Source of the DNA: Sphingoaurantiacus capsulatus
GTDB lineage: Bacteria > Pseudomonadota > Alphaproteobacteria > Sphingomonadales > Sphingomonadaceae
Direction: 5' to 3'
NCBI RefSeq assembly: GCF_042648405.1
Contig: NZ_JBHRXV010000004.1
Span: 496,001 to 560,000, forward strand
DNA length: 64,000 nt
The notes under the pieces were generated by a model. The model was not told the origin of the DNA, did no database searches, and was given only the letters and a program-made list of their open reading frames with translations. Position numbers and translations under genes: made by a program. Positions within the stretch are counted from its first letter, which is position 1; every line of letters starts with the position of its first letter. Below, piece by piece: positions 27,560-36,339 of the stretch.

Positions 27560-27967
27560 CTAGAACGACCGCGGGTTCAGCCCTTCCGGCAGTTCGTATC
27601 GCGTGAACTTGCCGAGCTGGCAGCCGCCATAGTCGAAGCCCGACGCTGGCTCGCTGACCTGCATCACATCGACCGCGCACAGCCGGCCGTAGCTGCGATA
27701 GGCAAAGGAGCTGCCGCTGCGCGTGATCTGCGGGCAGGCGTTGGGCAGATCGTTGCGGTAGGTGCGGCCGTTCTTGAGGTGAAAGAGCACAACGCGCGGG
27801 GTGACCGCGTTGATGTCGTCGATCTGGCGCGTGAGGATGCACGACACGGGCTCGGCGAGCGCCTTGCCGCGCAGCGCCAGTTCCCGGTTGGCGGCACGGT
27901 CATTCGAGCCGGCGTAAGCGGCGACCGCGACGGTCAGCGCGACGGCAGGCAGCAGGTATTTCAGCAT
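27560..27967 (-). CDS. Secreted protein of unknown function
   Basis: 135 residues from ATG 27967, which has GGAG upstream. A signal peptide (MLKYLLPAVALTVAVAAYAG) is followed by a mature domain with four cysteines (SCILTRQID, NACPQI, RLCAVDV, GGCQLGKF), which could form disulfides in the periplasm. I do not recognise the family with certainty. It lies 57 bases downstream of the gamma-glutamyltransferase gene on the same strand. Confidence 0.7.
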   Translation of the reverse strand: MLKYLLPAVALTVAVAAYAGSNDRAANRELALRGKALAEPVSCILTRQIDDINAVTPRVVLFHLKNGRTYRNDLPNACPQITRSGSSFAYRSYGRLCAVDVMQVSEPASGFDYGGCQLGKFTRYELPEGLNPRSF

Positions 27968-28024
27968 CGGACTCTCCTCGGGCACCAGACTAGCACAGCG
28001 CCCGGGGATCGCCGAGGCGGCGGC

Positions 28025-29800
28025 TCAATAGCCCGCCGCCTGCCCGTCCTTGCGGAACTCCGACGCGCCCCAATAGACGCCGGTCTTCGGGTCGCGGAGG
28101 ATCGCCTGATAGCCGCCGTAGGCCCCCGTCACATACTCGACCTGATGGCCGCGCTTCTTCAACTCGGCGACCACCGCCGCCGGGACGCCGGCTTCCAGTT
28201 CGATCTTGCCGCCGTCGGTCATCGGCGGCGCGCTCAGCGGTTCGGTCGAGCCGTCGTGGTGGAAGCGCGCGGCGTCGCCCGCCGCCTGCACGTTCATGCC
28301 GAAATCGACCATGTTGACGACGATCTGCGCATGGCCCTGCGGCTGCATCGCGCCGCCCATCAGCCCGAACGACAGCCACGGCTGCCCATCCTTGGTGATG
28401 AAAGCGGGGATGATGGTATGGAACGGCCGCTTGCCCGGCTGGTAGGCGTTGGCGTGGCCGGCCTCCATCGCGAACATCTCGCCGCGGTCCTGCAGCATGA
28501 AGCCGAGCGTGCGCCCGTCGGCGCTGCCGGGGACGAGGCCCGATCCCATGCCGCGATAGTTGGACTGGATGAGGCTCACCATCATCCCGTCCTTGTCGGC
28601 GACGGTCATGTAGATGGTGTCGCGGCCCGCCTTGTCGGGGATGCCGGCATCCACCGACTTCGCCGCCTGGTCCATGCGGATCAGCTTGCGCCGCGCCGCG
28701 GCATAGTCGTCGGACAGCAGTTCGCGCACCGGCGCCTTCACGAACGCCGGATCGGCGTAATATTTGGCGCGGTCGGCAAAGGCGATCTTCTTCGCCTCGA
28801 CCATTACATGCCAGAAATCCGCCGACTGCCGCCCCATCGCCTTCAAATCATAAGCTTCGAGGATATTGAGCATCTGCAGCGCCGCGATGCCCTGCCCGTT
28901 CGGCGGCAGTTCCCACACGTCATAGCCGCGATAGTTGACCGACACCGGGTCGATCCATTCGGACTTGTGCGCCGCGAGATCGCTCTTGCGATGCGGTGCG
29001 CTGATCCGCTGGAAATAGGCGTCCATCACGTCGCCCAGCTCACCCTTATAGAAGGCGTCGCGGCCCTTCTCGCCGATGGTCTTCAAGGTGCGGGCGAGGT
29101 CGGGGTTGCGGAAAATTTCGCCTTCGACCGGCGACCGGCCGTTGGGCGTATACACCCGGCGCATGTTGCCGGCTTCCTGCAGCATGCCGCTCGATGCCGA
29201 CCGCTCGAAGCCCTTGATGTTGCGATCCCAATAATAAGCGATGGCCTCGCTGATCGGGAAACCGGCTTCGGCATAGGAGACCGTCGGCGCGAGGATCTGG
29301 CTCATCGGCAGCTTGCCGAACTTGCCGTGCATCTCGAACCAGCCGTCGACGGCACCCGGCACGGTGACCGGCAGCCAGCCATGCGGCGGCAGCTCGAGCT
29401 TGCCGCCGTTCGCCTTCTTCAGCTGCGCCAAGGTCTGGCCGAGCGGCGAGCGGCCCGAGGCATTGAGGCCGTGCAGCTTCTTGGTCCGCGGGTCCCAGAT
29501 GATCGCGAACAGGTCGCCGCCGATGCCATTGCCGGTCGGCTCCATCAGCCCGAGCGCCGCATTCGCCGCAATCGCCGCGTCGACCGCGGTGCCGCCGGCT
29601 TTGAGGATATCGAGCGCCACCTGCGTCGCCAGCGGCTGGCTGGTCGCCGCCATGCCGTTGACACCAAGCACGGCGGAACGCGTCGCCTGCGGCGCGCCCG
29701 ACACACGGTCGCCCTGGTCCTTGATTATCGGTTCGATGGCGTGCGCGAAGCCGCCCCAGCCGATCATCGCCGTTGCCAGCATGATTCCGATGCGCCGCAT
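28025..29800 (-). CDS. ggt: Gamma-glutamyltransferase (glutathione hydrolase), first copy
   Basis: 591 residues from ATG 29800, with a signal peptide (MRRIGIMLATAMIGWGGFAHA). An Ntn-hydrolase precursor that cleaves itself before a catalytic Thr. The candidate nucleophile is the Thr of DTIYMTVADKDG. Also seen are TSQPLATQVALDILKAGGTAVDAAIAANAALGLMEPTGNGIGGDLF, with the family GIGG glycine loop, and GLMGGAMQPQGHAQIV near the C-terminus. It releases glutamate from glutathione or gamma-glutamyl peptides in the periplasm. A second, lipoprotein-type paralogue lies at 36340-38070. Confidence 0.92.
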   Translation of the reverse strand: MRRIGIMLATAMIGWGGFAHAIEPIIKDQGDRVSGAPQATRSAVLGVNGMAATSQPLATQVALDILKAGGTAVDAAIAANAALGLMEPTGNGIGGDLFAIIWDPRTKKLHGLNASGRSPLGQTLAQLKKANGGKLELPPHGWLPVTVPGAVDGWFEMHGKFGKLPMSQILAPTVSYAEAGFPISEAIAYYWDRNIKGFERSASSGMLQEAGNMRRVYTPNGRSPVEGEIFRNPDLARTLKTIGEKGRDAFYKGELGDVMDAYFQRISAPHRKSDLAAHKSEWIDPVSVNYRGYDVWELPPNGQGIAALQMLNILEAYDLKAMGRQSADFWHVMVEAKKIAFADRAKYYADPAFVKAPVRELLSDDYAAARRKLIRMDQAAKSVDAGIPDKAGRDTIYMTVADKDGMMVSLIQSNYRGMGSGLVPGSADGRTLGFMLQDRGEMFAMEAGHANAYQPGKRPFHTIIPAFITKDGQPWLSFGLMGGAMQPQGHAQIVVNMVDFGMNVQAAGDAARFHHDGSTEPLSAPPMTDGGKIELEAGVPAAVVAELKKRGHQVEYVTGAYGGYQAILRDPKTGVYWGASEFRKDGQAAGY

Positions 29801-29865
29801 GTCCCCGCTCCCTGCCCTGACGTGATGGCGGGTTATGGCGTGGAGCGTGTTGAAACCGCAAATGA

Positions 29866-29899
29866 AAAGGGCGACCACTGCCCCCAGTGGTCGCCCTTT
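29866..29899 (-). terminator. Terminator of the glyoxalase operon
   Basis: A perfect 15-bp stem (AAAGGGCGACCACTG pairing CAGTGGTCGCCCTTT) has a four-base loop. On the minus strand the stem ends in CCCTTTT, followed by CATTTG. It lies between gloB and the downstream ggt gene, so ggt needs its own promoter. Confidence 0.85.
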
Positions 29900-30064
29900 C
29901 GTGGCCGCATGCGGCGAACCGGATGCGGAGTCCGCTAACAGAGATTGCCCCTCTCTCGAACGGATAAGGCCAACATCGCAAGGACGATGCCAAGTGCATC
30001 AATCAAGCAAAATCAATCACTTGAAAAAATGGTGACAGCGCCGCTGTAAAAACCGGCGACAGTT

Positions 30065-30808
30065 TTAGCCGCGAAACGAGTCCTTGCCGGCCCGGCGCGC
30101 GGCGAATTCATCGACGGTCGCAGCGCGGGTGAAGGGGTTGGTGGCGCGTTCGAGCGCGATCGTCGACGGCACCGTCGGCCGCCCCGCCCCGCGCGCGGCA
30201 ATCACTGCATCCATCCGCTCGCGCAAAGCGTGGTTGTCGGGCTCGACGGTCAGCGCGAAGCGGCCGTTCGACGCGGTATATTCATGCGCGCAATAGACCT
30301 GCGTGGCATCGGGCAGTGCCATCAGCTTGCCGAGCGAGCCGAACATCTGTTCCGGCGTGCCCTCAAACAGGCGACCGCAGCCCATCGCGAACAGGGTGTC
30401 GCCGCAGAACAGCAGGCCGTCCGCCGCGAAATGATAGGCGTTGTGGCCGGCGGTATGGCCCGGCACGTCGATCACCTTGCCGACCGCCGCGCCGATGCAC
30501 ACCGCGTCGCCCTCGACGACGGCGCGGTCGATGCCGGGGATCTTCGCTTCCTCGCCGGCGGGGCCGGTGATGGTGCAGCCGGTCGCCGCCTTGATCGCGG
30601 CGTTGGCGCCGACATGGTCGGGGTGCCAGTGGGTGTTCAGAATCTGCGTGATCCGCCAGCCGCGCGCCCCCGCCGCCTCCAGCACTGGCTCGGGCACGGC
30701 GGGATCGACCACCGCCGTCTCGCCGCTCGCCGCATCATGGACGAGATAGACATAATTGTCCGAGAGGACGGGGACCTGCACGACCTCAAGCATGGGGAAT
30801 CTCGTCAT
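30065..30808 (-). CDS. gloB: Hydroxyacylglutathione hydrolase (glyoxalase II)
   Basis: 247 residues from ATG 30808, which has AAGGGA seven bases upstream; ATG 30793 is also possible. The metallo-beta-lactamase signature THWHPDHVG provides the binuclear metal ligands, with further ligands in PGHTAGHNAYHF, GDTLFAMGCGRLFEG and CAHEYT. Hydrolyses S-lactoylglutathione to lactate and glutathione. Last gene of a minus-strand operon with gloA and a second VOC protein, followed by a strong terminator. Confidence 0.95.
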   Translation of the reverse strand: MTRFPMLEVVQVPVLSDNYVYLVHDAASGETAVVDPAVPEPVLEAAGARGWRITQILNTHWHPDHVGANAAIKAATGCTITGPAGEEAKIPGIDRAVVEGDAVCIGAAVGKVIDVPGHTAGHNAYHFAADGLLFCGDTLFAMGCGRLFEGTPEQMFGSLGKLMALPDATQVYCAHEYTASNGRFALTVEPDNHALRERMDAVIAARGAGRPTVPSTIALERATNPFTRAATVDEFAARRAGKDSFRG

Positions 30809-31190
30809 AGCCGCGTCCCTTGAACTGCAGCAGGCAGAAGCCGTGGCCGAACGGGTCGGCGAACATGGCGATGCGGCCCCAGTTGGCCTCGCGCAGCTCG
30901 CCCTCCTGTACCGCGCCGGCCGCGAGCGCGCGCGTCACCGCCGCGTCGAGATCGTCGACGGCGAGGTCGATGTGCACCGGCGTCCAGTGCCGATCGTAGC
31001 GGCGGGTATCGCCGCCGTCGGGGCCGATGGGGGTGCCGCCGTCCTTCTGCAGCAGGTAGATCAGCGCCTCGGCCCCGAGCAGCTCAGTCATCCCGTCCCA
31101 CCGGCGACCGACGTGCAAGCCGAGTGCTGCGGTATAGAAGGCCTCCGCGCGCGCCTGATCTTCGACATCGATGTTGAGGATGAGGCGCAT
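30786..31190 (-). CDS. VOC-superfamily (glyoxalase/bleomycin-resistance fold) protein
   Basis: 134 residues from ATG 31190, whose A is shared with the gloA stop codon. It has the paired beta-alpha-beta-beta-beta pattern: MRLILNIDVEDQARAEAFYTAALGLHVGRRW and HWTPVHIDLAVDDLDAAVTRALAAGA, ending MFADPFGHGFCLLQFKGRGY. Metal ligands are less obvious than in gloA. Position between gloA and gloB suggests a related detoxification role, but no reaction can be assigned. Confidence 0.82.
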   Translation of the reverse strand: MRLILNIDVEDQARAEAFYTAALGLHVGRRWDGMTELLGAEALIYLLQKDGGTPIGPDGGDTRRYDRHWTPVHIDLAVDDLDAAVTRALAAGAVQEGELREANWGRIAMFADPFGHGFCLLQFKGRGYDEIPHA

Positions 31191-31627
31191 CACCAGACGC
31201 CGGTGTTCGGCATCGAGGCCCAGGGCTCGGCGGGCGGCAGCCGCTCGCCCTTCTGCAGCAGCTCGACCGAGATATTGTCGGGGGAGCGGATGAACGCCAT
31301 GTGGCCGTCGCGCGGCGGGCGGTTGATGGTGACGCCGCCGTCCATCAGCCGCTGGCAGGCGGCATAGATGTCGTCGACCACATAGGCGAGATGGCCGAAG
31401 TTGCGGCCGCCGGTGTATTCCTCCGGGTCCCAATTATAGGTCAGCTCGACCTCAGGGGCGCGCTCCGCCGAGGAGCGGCCCTCGTCGTCGGGCGCGGCGA
31501 AGAACACGAGGGTGAACCGCCCCTTCTCATTGTCGAAGCGGCGCATCTCCGTCAGGCCCAGCAGCTCGTAGAATTTGACCGACGCCTCAAGGTCGGTGAC
31601 GCGGACCATGGTGTGCAGATACTTCAT
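31190..31627 (-). CDS. gloA: Lactoylglutathione lyase (glyoxalase I)
   Basis: 145 residues. MKYLHTMVRVTDLEASVKFYELLGLTEMRR carries the first metal-ligand His, FTLVFFAAPDDE and VELTYNWDPEEYTGGRNFGHLAYVVDDI the central ligands, and DNISVELLQKG the final Glu. Isomerises the methylglyoxal-glutathione hemithioacetal to S-lactoylglutathione. It overlaps the upstream thioesterase gene by four bases and the downstream VOC gene by one, so it is in one operon with gloB. Confidence 0.94.
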   Translation of the reverse strand: MKYLHTMVRVTDLEASVKFYELLGLTEMRRFDNEKGRFTLVFFAAPDDEGRSSAERAPEVELTYNWDPEEYTGGRNFGHLAYVVDDIYAACQRLMDGGVTINRPPRDGHMAFIRSPDNISVELLQKGERLPPAEPWASMPNTGVW

Positions 31628-32079
31628 GCCGCCTTCCTTTCGCGAAGCGCGCGCCCCTCATAGGTTTCGAACAGCGCGACGACCCAGTCGGGAACCGGCG
31701 ACGACTTGCCCCGCACCTCGGCGACATGCACCGACACTTCCTCGCCGGTGGCACGCAGATCGTCCTTCGCCGCACCGTGCAGCTCGAACGCAAAGGTCAT
31801 CGAGCTGGTGCCGATCCGCGAACAGCGCGCGCAGATGTCGATCTCCTCGTCGAGCATGATCGGCACCTTGAAGTCGACAATCGCCCTGGCGACGTGGAAT
31901 TCGGCGGCGCCTTCGCCCGACACCGGCGTGTTGTCGTACATGCCCACCGTCCGCCAATATTCGGTGATGCCGATGTCGAAATATTCGAGATAGCGCGAGT
32001 TGAAGACCACCGACTGCGCGTCGATCTCGGCGAAGCGTACCCGCTTCCTGAAGGCAAAACGGAAATCGGCCCGGGCCAC
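31624..32079 (-). CDS. Hotdog-fold acyl-CoA thioesterase (4HBT type)
   Basis: 151 residues. FRKRVRFAEIDAQSVVFNSRYLEYFDIGITEYWR contains the Asp and tyrosine-rich helix of 4-hydroxybenzoyl-CoA thioesterase-like hotdog enzymes. The second half has IMLDEEIDICARCSRIGTSSMTFAFEL. It likely hydrolyses a short or aromatic acyl-CoA in the cytoplasm. First gene of the glyoxalase operon, overlapping gloA by four bases; a functional link is not evident. Confidence 0.85.
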   Translation of the reverse strand: MARADFRFAFRKRVRFAEIDAQSVVFNSRYLEYFDIGITEYWRTVGMYDNTPVSGEGAAEFHVARAIVDFKVPIMLDEEIDICARCSRIGTSSMTFAFELHGAAKDDLRATGEEVSVHVAEVRGKSSPVPDWVVALFETYEGRALRERKAA

Positions 32080-32162
32080 GCGATTCTCCTCAACATTCAG
32101 TCGCCGTTCAACGGCCCTGTCCTAGTCGAGGCGGGAAGAAGCCTCAACGATCCAGGAACAGC

Positions 32163-32897
32163 ATGACCGACAGCCCGCGCGCGAACAGCCTCGTCATTGC
32201 GGCAGCCATCCTTGCCGGCGGCATGATCGCCGGCGGCGGCTGGCTCGGCCACAACATCGCCGAGACGCGGCTGGCCGACCGGTCGGTGACGGTGCGCGGC
32301 CTCGCCGAGCGCGATGTCACCGCCGACCTCGCCACCTGGACCCTGGCGTTCAGCTCGACCGGCAATGACGTGGCGCCGGTGCAGGCGAAGATCGACCGGG
32401 ATACCGCGGCGATCCGCGCCTATCTGAAGCGCTACGGCTTCGCCGACGCCGAGGTCGCGACCGCTGGCGTGTCGGTCAACCAGTGGGTCGACAACAATCC
32501 CGCCTATGGCACCGAGGGCCGCCGCAACGTCACCGTGCGGCAGCGGCTGCAGTTGCGCACGACGAAGGTGATGGACGCCCGCCGCGCTGCTGCCGGGGTC
32601 TCCGAGCTGGTCCGGGCCGGCGTCGCGCTGGAGGAAGGGTCGAACGTCACCTACAGCTTCACCAGGCTGGAGAGCGTCAAGCCGGCGATGATCGCGACGG
32701 CGACCCGTGACGCACGGCGCGGCGCCGAGCAGTTCGCCAAGGATTCAGGCTCGGGCGTCGGCGGCATCAAGCATGCCGCGCAGGGCTATTTCTCGGTCGG
32801 CCCGCGCGACGGCGAGGGCGGCAGCGAGCGCGGCGGCGCCGATACGCCGTTCCAGAAGGTACGCGTCGTCACCACCATCGACTTCTATCTCGACTGA
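32163..32897 (+). CDS. SIMPL (DUF541)-domain envelope protein
   Basis: 244 residues. An N-terminal hydrophobic helix (LVIAAAILAGGMIAGGGWLG) anchors or exports it. The body, SVTVRGLAERDVTADLATWTLAFSSTGND followed by RQRLQLRTTKVMDARRAAAGVSELVRAGVALEEGS, is the SIMPL domain, found in periplasmic and surface proteins such as BP26. Its role is unclear. Divergent from the thioesterase operon and overlaps the convergent MATE gene by 13 bases. Confidence 0.86.
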   Translation: MTDSPRANSLVIAAAILAGGMIAGGGWLGHNIAETRLADRSVTVRGLAERDVTADLATWTLAFSSTGNDVAPVQAKIDRDTAAIRAYLKRYGFADAEVATAGVSVNQWVDNNPAYGTEGRRNVTVRQRLQLRTTKVMDARRAAAGVSELVRAGVALEEGSNVTYSFTRLESVKPAMIATATRDARRGAEQFAKDSGSGVGGIKHAAQGYFSVGPRDGEGGSERGGADTPFQKVRVVTTIDFYLD

Positions 32898-34357
32898 GGA
32901 TCGGCCTGATACTCGGGGTCGCGGTCCATCGTCGGCGCCGCGACGCCGGTATCCGCCGCCTCGCCGGTCGCCGGTGTTGAGGCGGCGAACTGCACCTTCC
33001 GCCAGCCGCCGAACCGGTAGTAGGCGAGCGCCAGCACGACCGACACGGCCGAGCCGAGCGGGAAGCTCCACCAGATCGCGTCGGCGCCGAGGCTGTCCTG
33101 CAGGTTGGCCGCGAACGGCAACCGCACGCCCAGCAGCGAGATGCAGAGGATAATCAGCGGCGGCATCACCGCGCCGGTCGCGCGCACCACGCCGAACAGC
33201 ACGATGGTGATGCCGAACAGCACGAACGACCAGCTGGCGAGGTGGTTGATGTGTACCGCCGTCTCGATCGCACCGCCGTCGCCGGGCAGGAACAGGCCGA
33301 GCGCCGCGCGGTCGATGAAATAGAGCAGCACCACCAGCACGCCCGTCATGGCAATGTTGAAGCCGATGCCCGCCCCGGCAATCCGCCCGACGCGATCCCA
33401 GCGCCCCGCCCCGACATTCTGCGCCGCCATCGACGAGGCGGCCGCGCCGATCGCCAGCGCCGGCATCTGGATATAGGTCCAGAGCTGCGCCGCGACGCCG
33501 TAGGCCGCAGCGGTCTGCACGCCATAGCCGTTGACCAGCCCCATCATCGCCAGCGCGGCCGAGGAGATCACCACCATCTGCAGCCCCATCGGCACGCCCT
33601 TGGCGACGATGGCCTTCAGCAGGTGCGGCTGCGGCCGGAAATGGCCGAGCTCATGCCGGCGCGGCAGCAGCGGATGCTGGCGCCTGTAGAGCAGCATCAG
33701 CAAAGCCGCGAAGCTGACGCCCTGTGCGATCAAGGTGGCGAGCGCCGATCCGGCGATGCCGAGGGCGGGGATCGGGCCGACTCCCCGGATCAGTAGCGGG
33801 TTCAACACGATGTCGAGCGCCACCGACAGTGCCATGAAATAGAAGGGAGTCTTTGAATCCCCCGCGCCGCGCATCACCGCCATCGCGAACGCGAAGGCGT
33901 TCATGAACGGCACCGCGACGAAGATCACGCGCAGATAGGCGATGGCGAGCGGCAGCGCCTCCGCCGGCGTTCCGAGCAGCCGCAGGATCGCCGGCGTGAA
34001 GATCACGCCCGCGGTCGCCAGCACCGCCGAGGTGGCGAAAAAGAAGGTGGCGCCGGTGCCGACCACATGTTTCGCCCGGTCGATGTCGCGGGCGCCGAAC
34101 GCCTGGCCGACGAGGATCGTCGCCGCCATCGCCACGCCGAACACTGCGCCCAAAAGCAGGAAGAGCACGAGGTTGGCGTTGGAGGTGGCGGTCAGCGCCG
34201 CCTCGCCGAGCAGATTGCCGATCCAGATCGCGTTGACCGACCCGTTCAGCGACTGCAGCACATTGCCGCCGAGCACCGGCAGCGCGAAGGCGGCCAGCGT
34301 CGAGGCGATCGGCCCGGTGGTGAGGTCGCGGGCACCGGGAGCGGGACGGCTGCTCAT
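32885..34357 (-). CDS. MATE-family multidrug/toxin efflux transporter
   Basis: 490 residues with twelve hydrophobic segments in two six-helix halves. The N-terminal half reads GPIASTLAAFALPVLGGNVLQSLNGSVNAIWIGNLLGEAALTA, and the second half contains IVAKGVPMGLQMVVISSAALAMMGLVNGYG. An inner-membrane cation-coupled exporter; NorM-like proteins remove cationic drugs and dyes. Substrate unknown. It ends convergently with the SIMPL gene. Confidence 0.93.
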   Translation of the reverse strand: MSSRPAPGARDLTTGPIASTLAAFALPVLGGNVLQSLNGSVNAIWIGNLLGEAALTATSNANLVLFLLLGAVFGVAMAATILVGQAFGARDIDRAKHVVGTGATFFFATSAVLATAGVIFTPAILRLLGTPAEALPLAIAYLRVIFVAVPFMNAFAFAMAVMRGAGDSKTPFYFMALSVALDIVLNPLLIRGVGPIPALGIAGSALATLIAQGVSFAALLMLLYRRQHPLLPRRHELGHFRPQPHLLKAIVAKGVPMGLQMVVISSAALAMMGLVNGYGVQTAAAYGVAAQLWTYIQMPALAIGAAASSMAAQNVGAGRWDRVGRIAGAGIGFNIAMTGVLVVLLYFIDRAALGLFLPGDGGAIETAVHINHLASWSFVLFGITIVLFGVVRATGAVMPPLIILCISLLGVRLPFAANLQDSLGADAIWWSFPLGSAVSVVLALAYYRFGGWRKVQFAASTPATGEAADTGVAAPTMDRDPEYQADPQSR

Positions 34358-34420
34358 CGGGAGGTGAAGCCTTCAGCGGGAAGAGGGTTCTGAATTATCG
34401 CGACTGACCGAACAACCCCC

Positions 34421-34492
34421 GTCGTCATACCGGCGAAAGCCGGTATCCAGACCGGCCGTCGAACTGGACACCGGCTTTCGCCGGTATGACGG
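34421..34492. repeat. REP-like double hairpin, copy A2 (inverted relative to A1)
   Basis: ATACCGGC-GAAA-GCCGGTAT on the left and ACACCGGC-TTTC-GCCGGTAT on the right. The spacer CCAGACCGGCCGTCGAACTGG is the exact reverse complement of the spacer in A1, so the two copies lie in opposite orientation about 7 kb apart. Confidence 0.9.
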
Positions 34493-34517
34493 CAAGGGGT
34501 GTGATGGTCGACCGGAC

Positions 34518-36314
34518 CTACCCGTACAGCGCATCCAGCTTCGCGCCATAGGCCTGCCGGATCACATGCCGCCGGATCTTCAGCGACGGCGTCATCATCT
34601 CGTTCTCCACCGTGAACGCCTCGTCGGCGAGAATCACCCGCCGGACCTTTTCGATCACCGACAATTGCGTGTTCACCCGGTCGACCGCCGCCATCACCGC
34701 CTTGTGGAAGGCGGGGTCGGCGCGCAGCGCGGCGTCGTTGGCGCGGCCGTTTTCCGCCGCCCATTCCGCCACCCATTCGGGATCGGGCACGATGAGCCCG
34801 ACGAGATAGGGCCGGCGGTCGCCATGGACCATCGCCTGCAGGATTTCCGACTGCAGGGTCAGCATGCCCTCGACGCGCTGCGGCGCGACATTGTCGCCCT
34901 TGTCATTGACGATGATGTCCTTCTTGCGGTCGGTGATGACGATATGGCCGTCCTCGTCGATGTGGCCGATGTCGCCGGTGTGCAGCCAGCCGTCCTGGAG
35001 GACGCGGGCGCTCTCCTCCTCATTCTGCCAATAGCCCTGCATCACCAGTTCGCCGCGCACGCAGATTTCGCCGTCGGCGGCGATGCGCACCTCGACGCCC
35101 TTCAGCGGGCGGCCGACGCTGTGCATCTTGATGTTGGCGCTCGGCCGGTTGCAGGAGACCACCGGGCCGGACTCGGTCTGGCCATAGCCCTGCAGCAGGT
35201 TGATGCCGAGCGAATAGAAGAAGATGCCGACTTCGGGGTTGAGCGGCGCGCCGCCCGCCACCATCGCCTTCAGCCGCCCGCCGAACTTGCCGCGCACCTT
35301 CTTGCGCAGGGTCGCGTCGATGACGAGGTCGAGCGGCTTGTCGAGCAGGCCGAGCTTGTGGCCGTTGTCGTACCGCTTGCGGCCGAGCTTCAGCGCCTGG
35401 TCGAGCAGCTTCGGCGCGAGGCCGCCCTGCTTCTCGATGGTCTTCAGCATGCGCTGACGCAGCACCTCGAACAGCCGCGGCACCACCACCATGATGGTGG
35501 GCTTCGTCTCCTCAATGTTCGCCGCCAGCTTCTCAAGGCTTTCGGCGTAATAGATGTCGCCGCCGAGCGCGATCGGCAGGTATTGCCCGCCGCTATGCTC
35601 ATAGGCGTGGCTCGCCGGCAGGAAGGACAGGAAGCTCTCAGGCTCGTCCTTCTCGAAATCATTCTCGATGATGTCGAGGCAGCCGTCGCAGTTCATCAGG
35701 ATCGCGCCATGATGCTGCTTCACGCCGCGCGGCGCGCCGCCAGTGCCCGAGGTGTAGATGAGGCAGGCGGTGTCCGAGCGCTTGAGCTTCGCCACCGCCT
35801 TGCGCGTCGCCGCCACGTCGCCGGGGTTCTCCGCGAGCAGCTTGTCCCACTCATGGATCGCCGCCGACGACGACTGGCCGATGCGCAGCGGCTCCATGCC
35901 GATGACGGCGGTGCAGGCAGTCGACTGGTAGACCGCGGGCAGCAACACCTTCGCCAGCTTCGCCGTCGACACGATCGCCGCGCGCGCGCCGCTGTTCTCG
36001 AGGATGTGGACGTGATCGCGCTCGGTATTGGTGGTGTAGGTCGGCACGGTGATCGCGCCGGCCGCCATGATGCCGAGGTCGGCGATGCACCATTCGGGGC
36101 GGTTCTCCGATACCAGCACCACCCGGTCGCCCGGCTGGATGCCGATCGCCTTCAGCGAAGCGGCAAGGCTTGCCACCGCTTGCGCGGCGTCCACCCAGGA
36201 GATCGAGCGCCACGCGCCCTCGCTCTTGCGCCACAGGAACGGGTTCGACCCGCGCCGCTCCGCCTGATCGAAGAACATGGTGACCAGGTTCGGCCACGTC
36301 GCCGGCGTCTTCAT
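34518..36314 (-). CDS. AMP-forming acyl-CoA synthetase, long-chain fatty acid type
   Basis: 598 residues from ATG 36314; the frame extends to 36440 over the paralogous ggt gene end and is not used. AMP-binding motifs are LIYTSGTGGAPRGVKQHHG (P-loop), GYGQTESGPVV, and WLHTGDIGHIDEDGHIVITDRKKDIIVNDKGDNV. Length and motifs fit FadD15/FAA-type long-chain acyl-CoA ligases that activate fatty acids for lipid synthesis or degradation. The A3 motif reads TSGTGGAPRG where TSGTTGxPKG is usual. Followed by a REP-like hairpin. Confidence 0.93.
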   Translation of the reverse strand: MKTPATWPNLVTMFFDQAERRGSNPFLWRKSEGAWRSISWVDAAQAVASLAASLKAIGIQPGDRVVLVSENRPEWCIADLGIMAAGAITVPTYTTNTERDHVHILENSGARAAIVSTAKLAKVLLPAVYQSTACTAVIGMEPLRIGQSSSAAIHEWDKLLAENPGDVAATRKAVAKLKRSDTACLIYTSGTGGAPRGVKQHHGAILMNCDGCLDIIENDFEKDEPESFLSFLPASHAYEHSGGQYLPIALGGDIYYAESLEKLAANIEETKPTIMVVVPRLFEVLRQRMLKTIEKQGGLAPKLLDQALKLGRKRYDNGHKLGLLDKPLDLVIDATLRKKVRGKFGGRLKAMVAGGAPLNPEVGIFFYSLGINLLQGYGQTESGPVVSCNRPSANIKMHSVGRPLKGVEVRIAADGEICVRGELVMQGYWQNEEESARVLQDGWLHTGDIGHIDEDGHIVITDRKKDIIVNDKGDNVAPQRVEGMLTLQSEILQAMVHGDRRPYLVGLIVPDPEWVAEWAAENGRANDAALRADPAFHKAVMAAVDRVNTQLSVIEKVRRVILADEAFTVENEMMTPSLKIRRHVIRQAYGAKLDALYG

Positions 36315-36339
36315 CTCCCCAGGCTCCCCTTTGCCTTTG

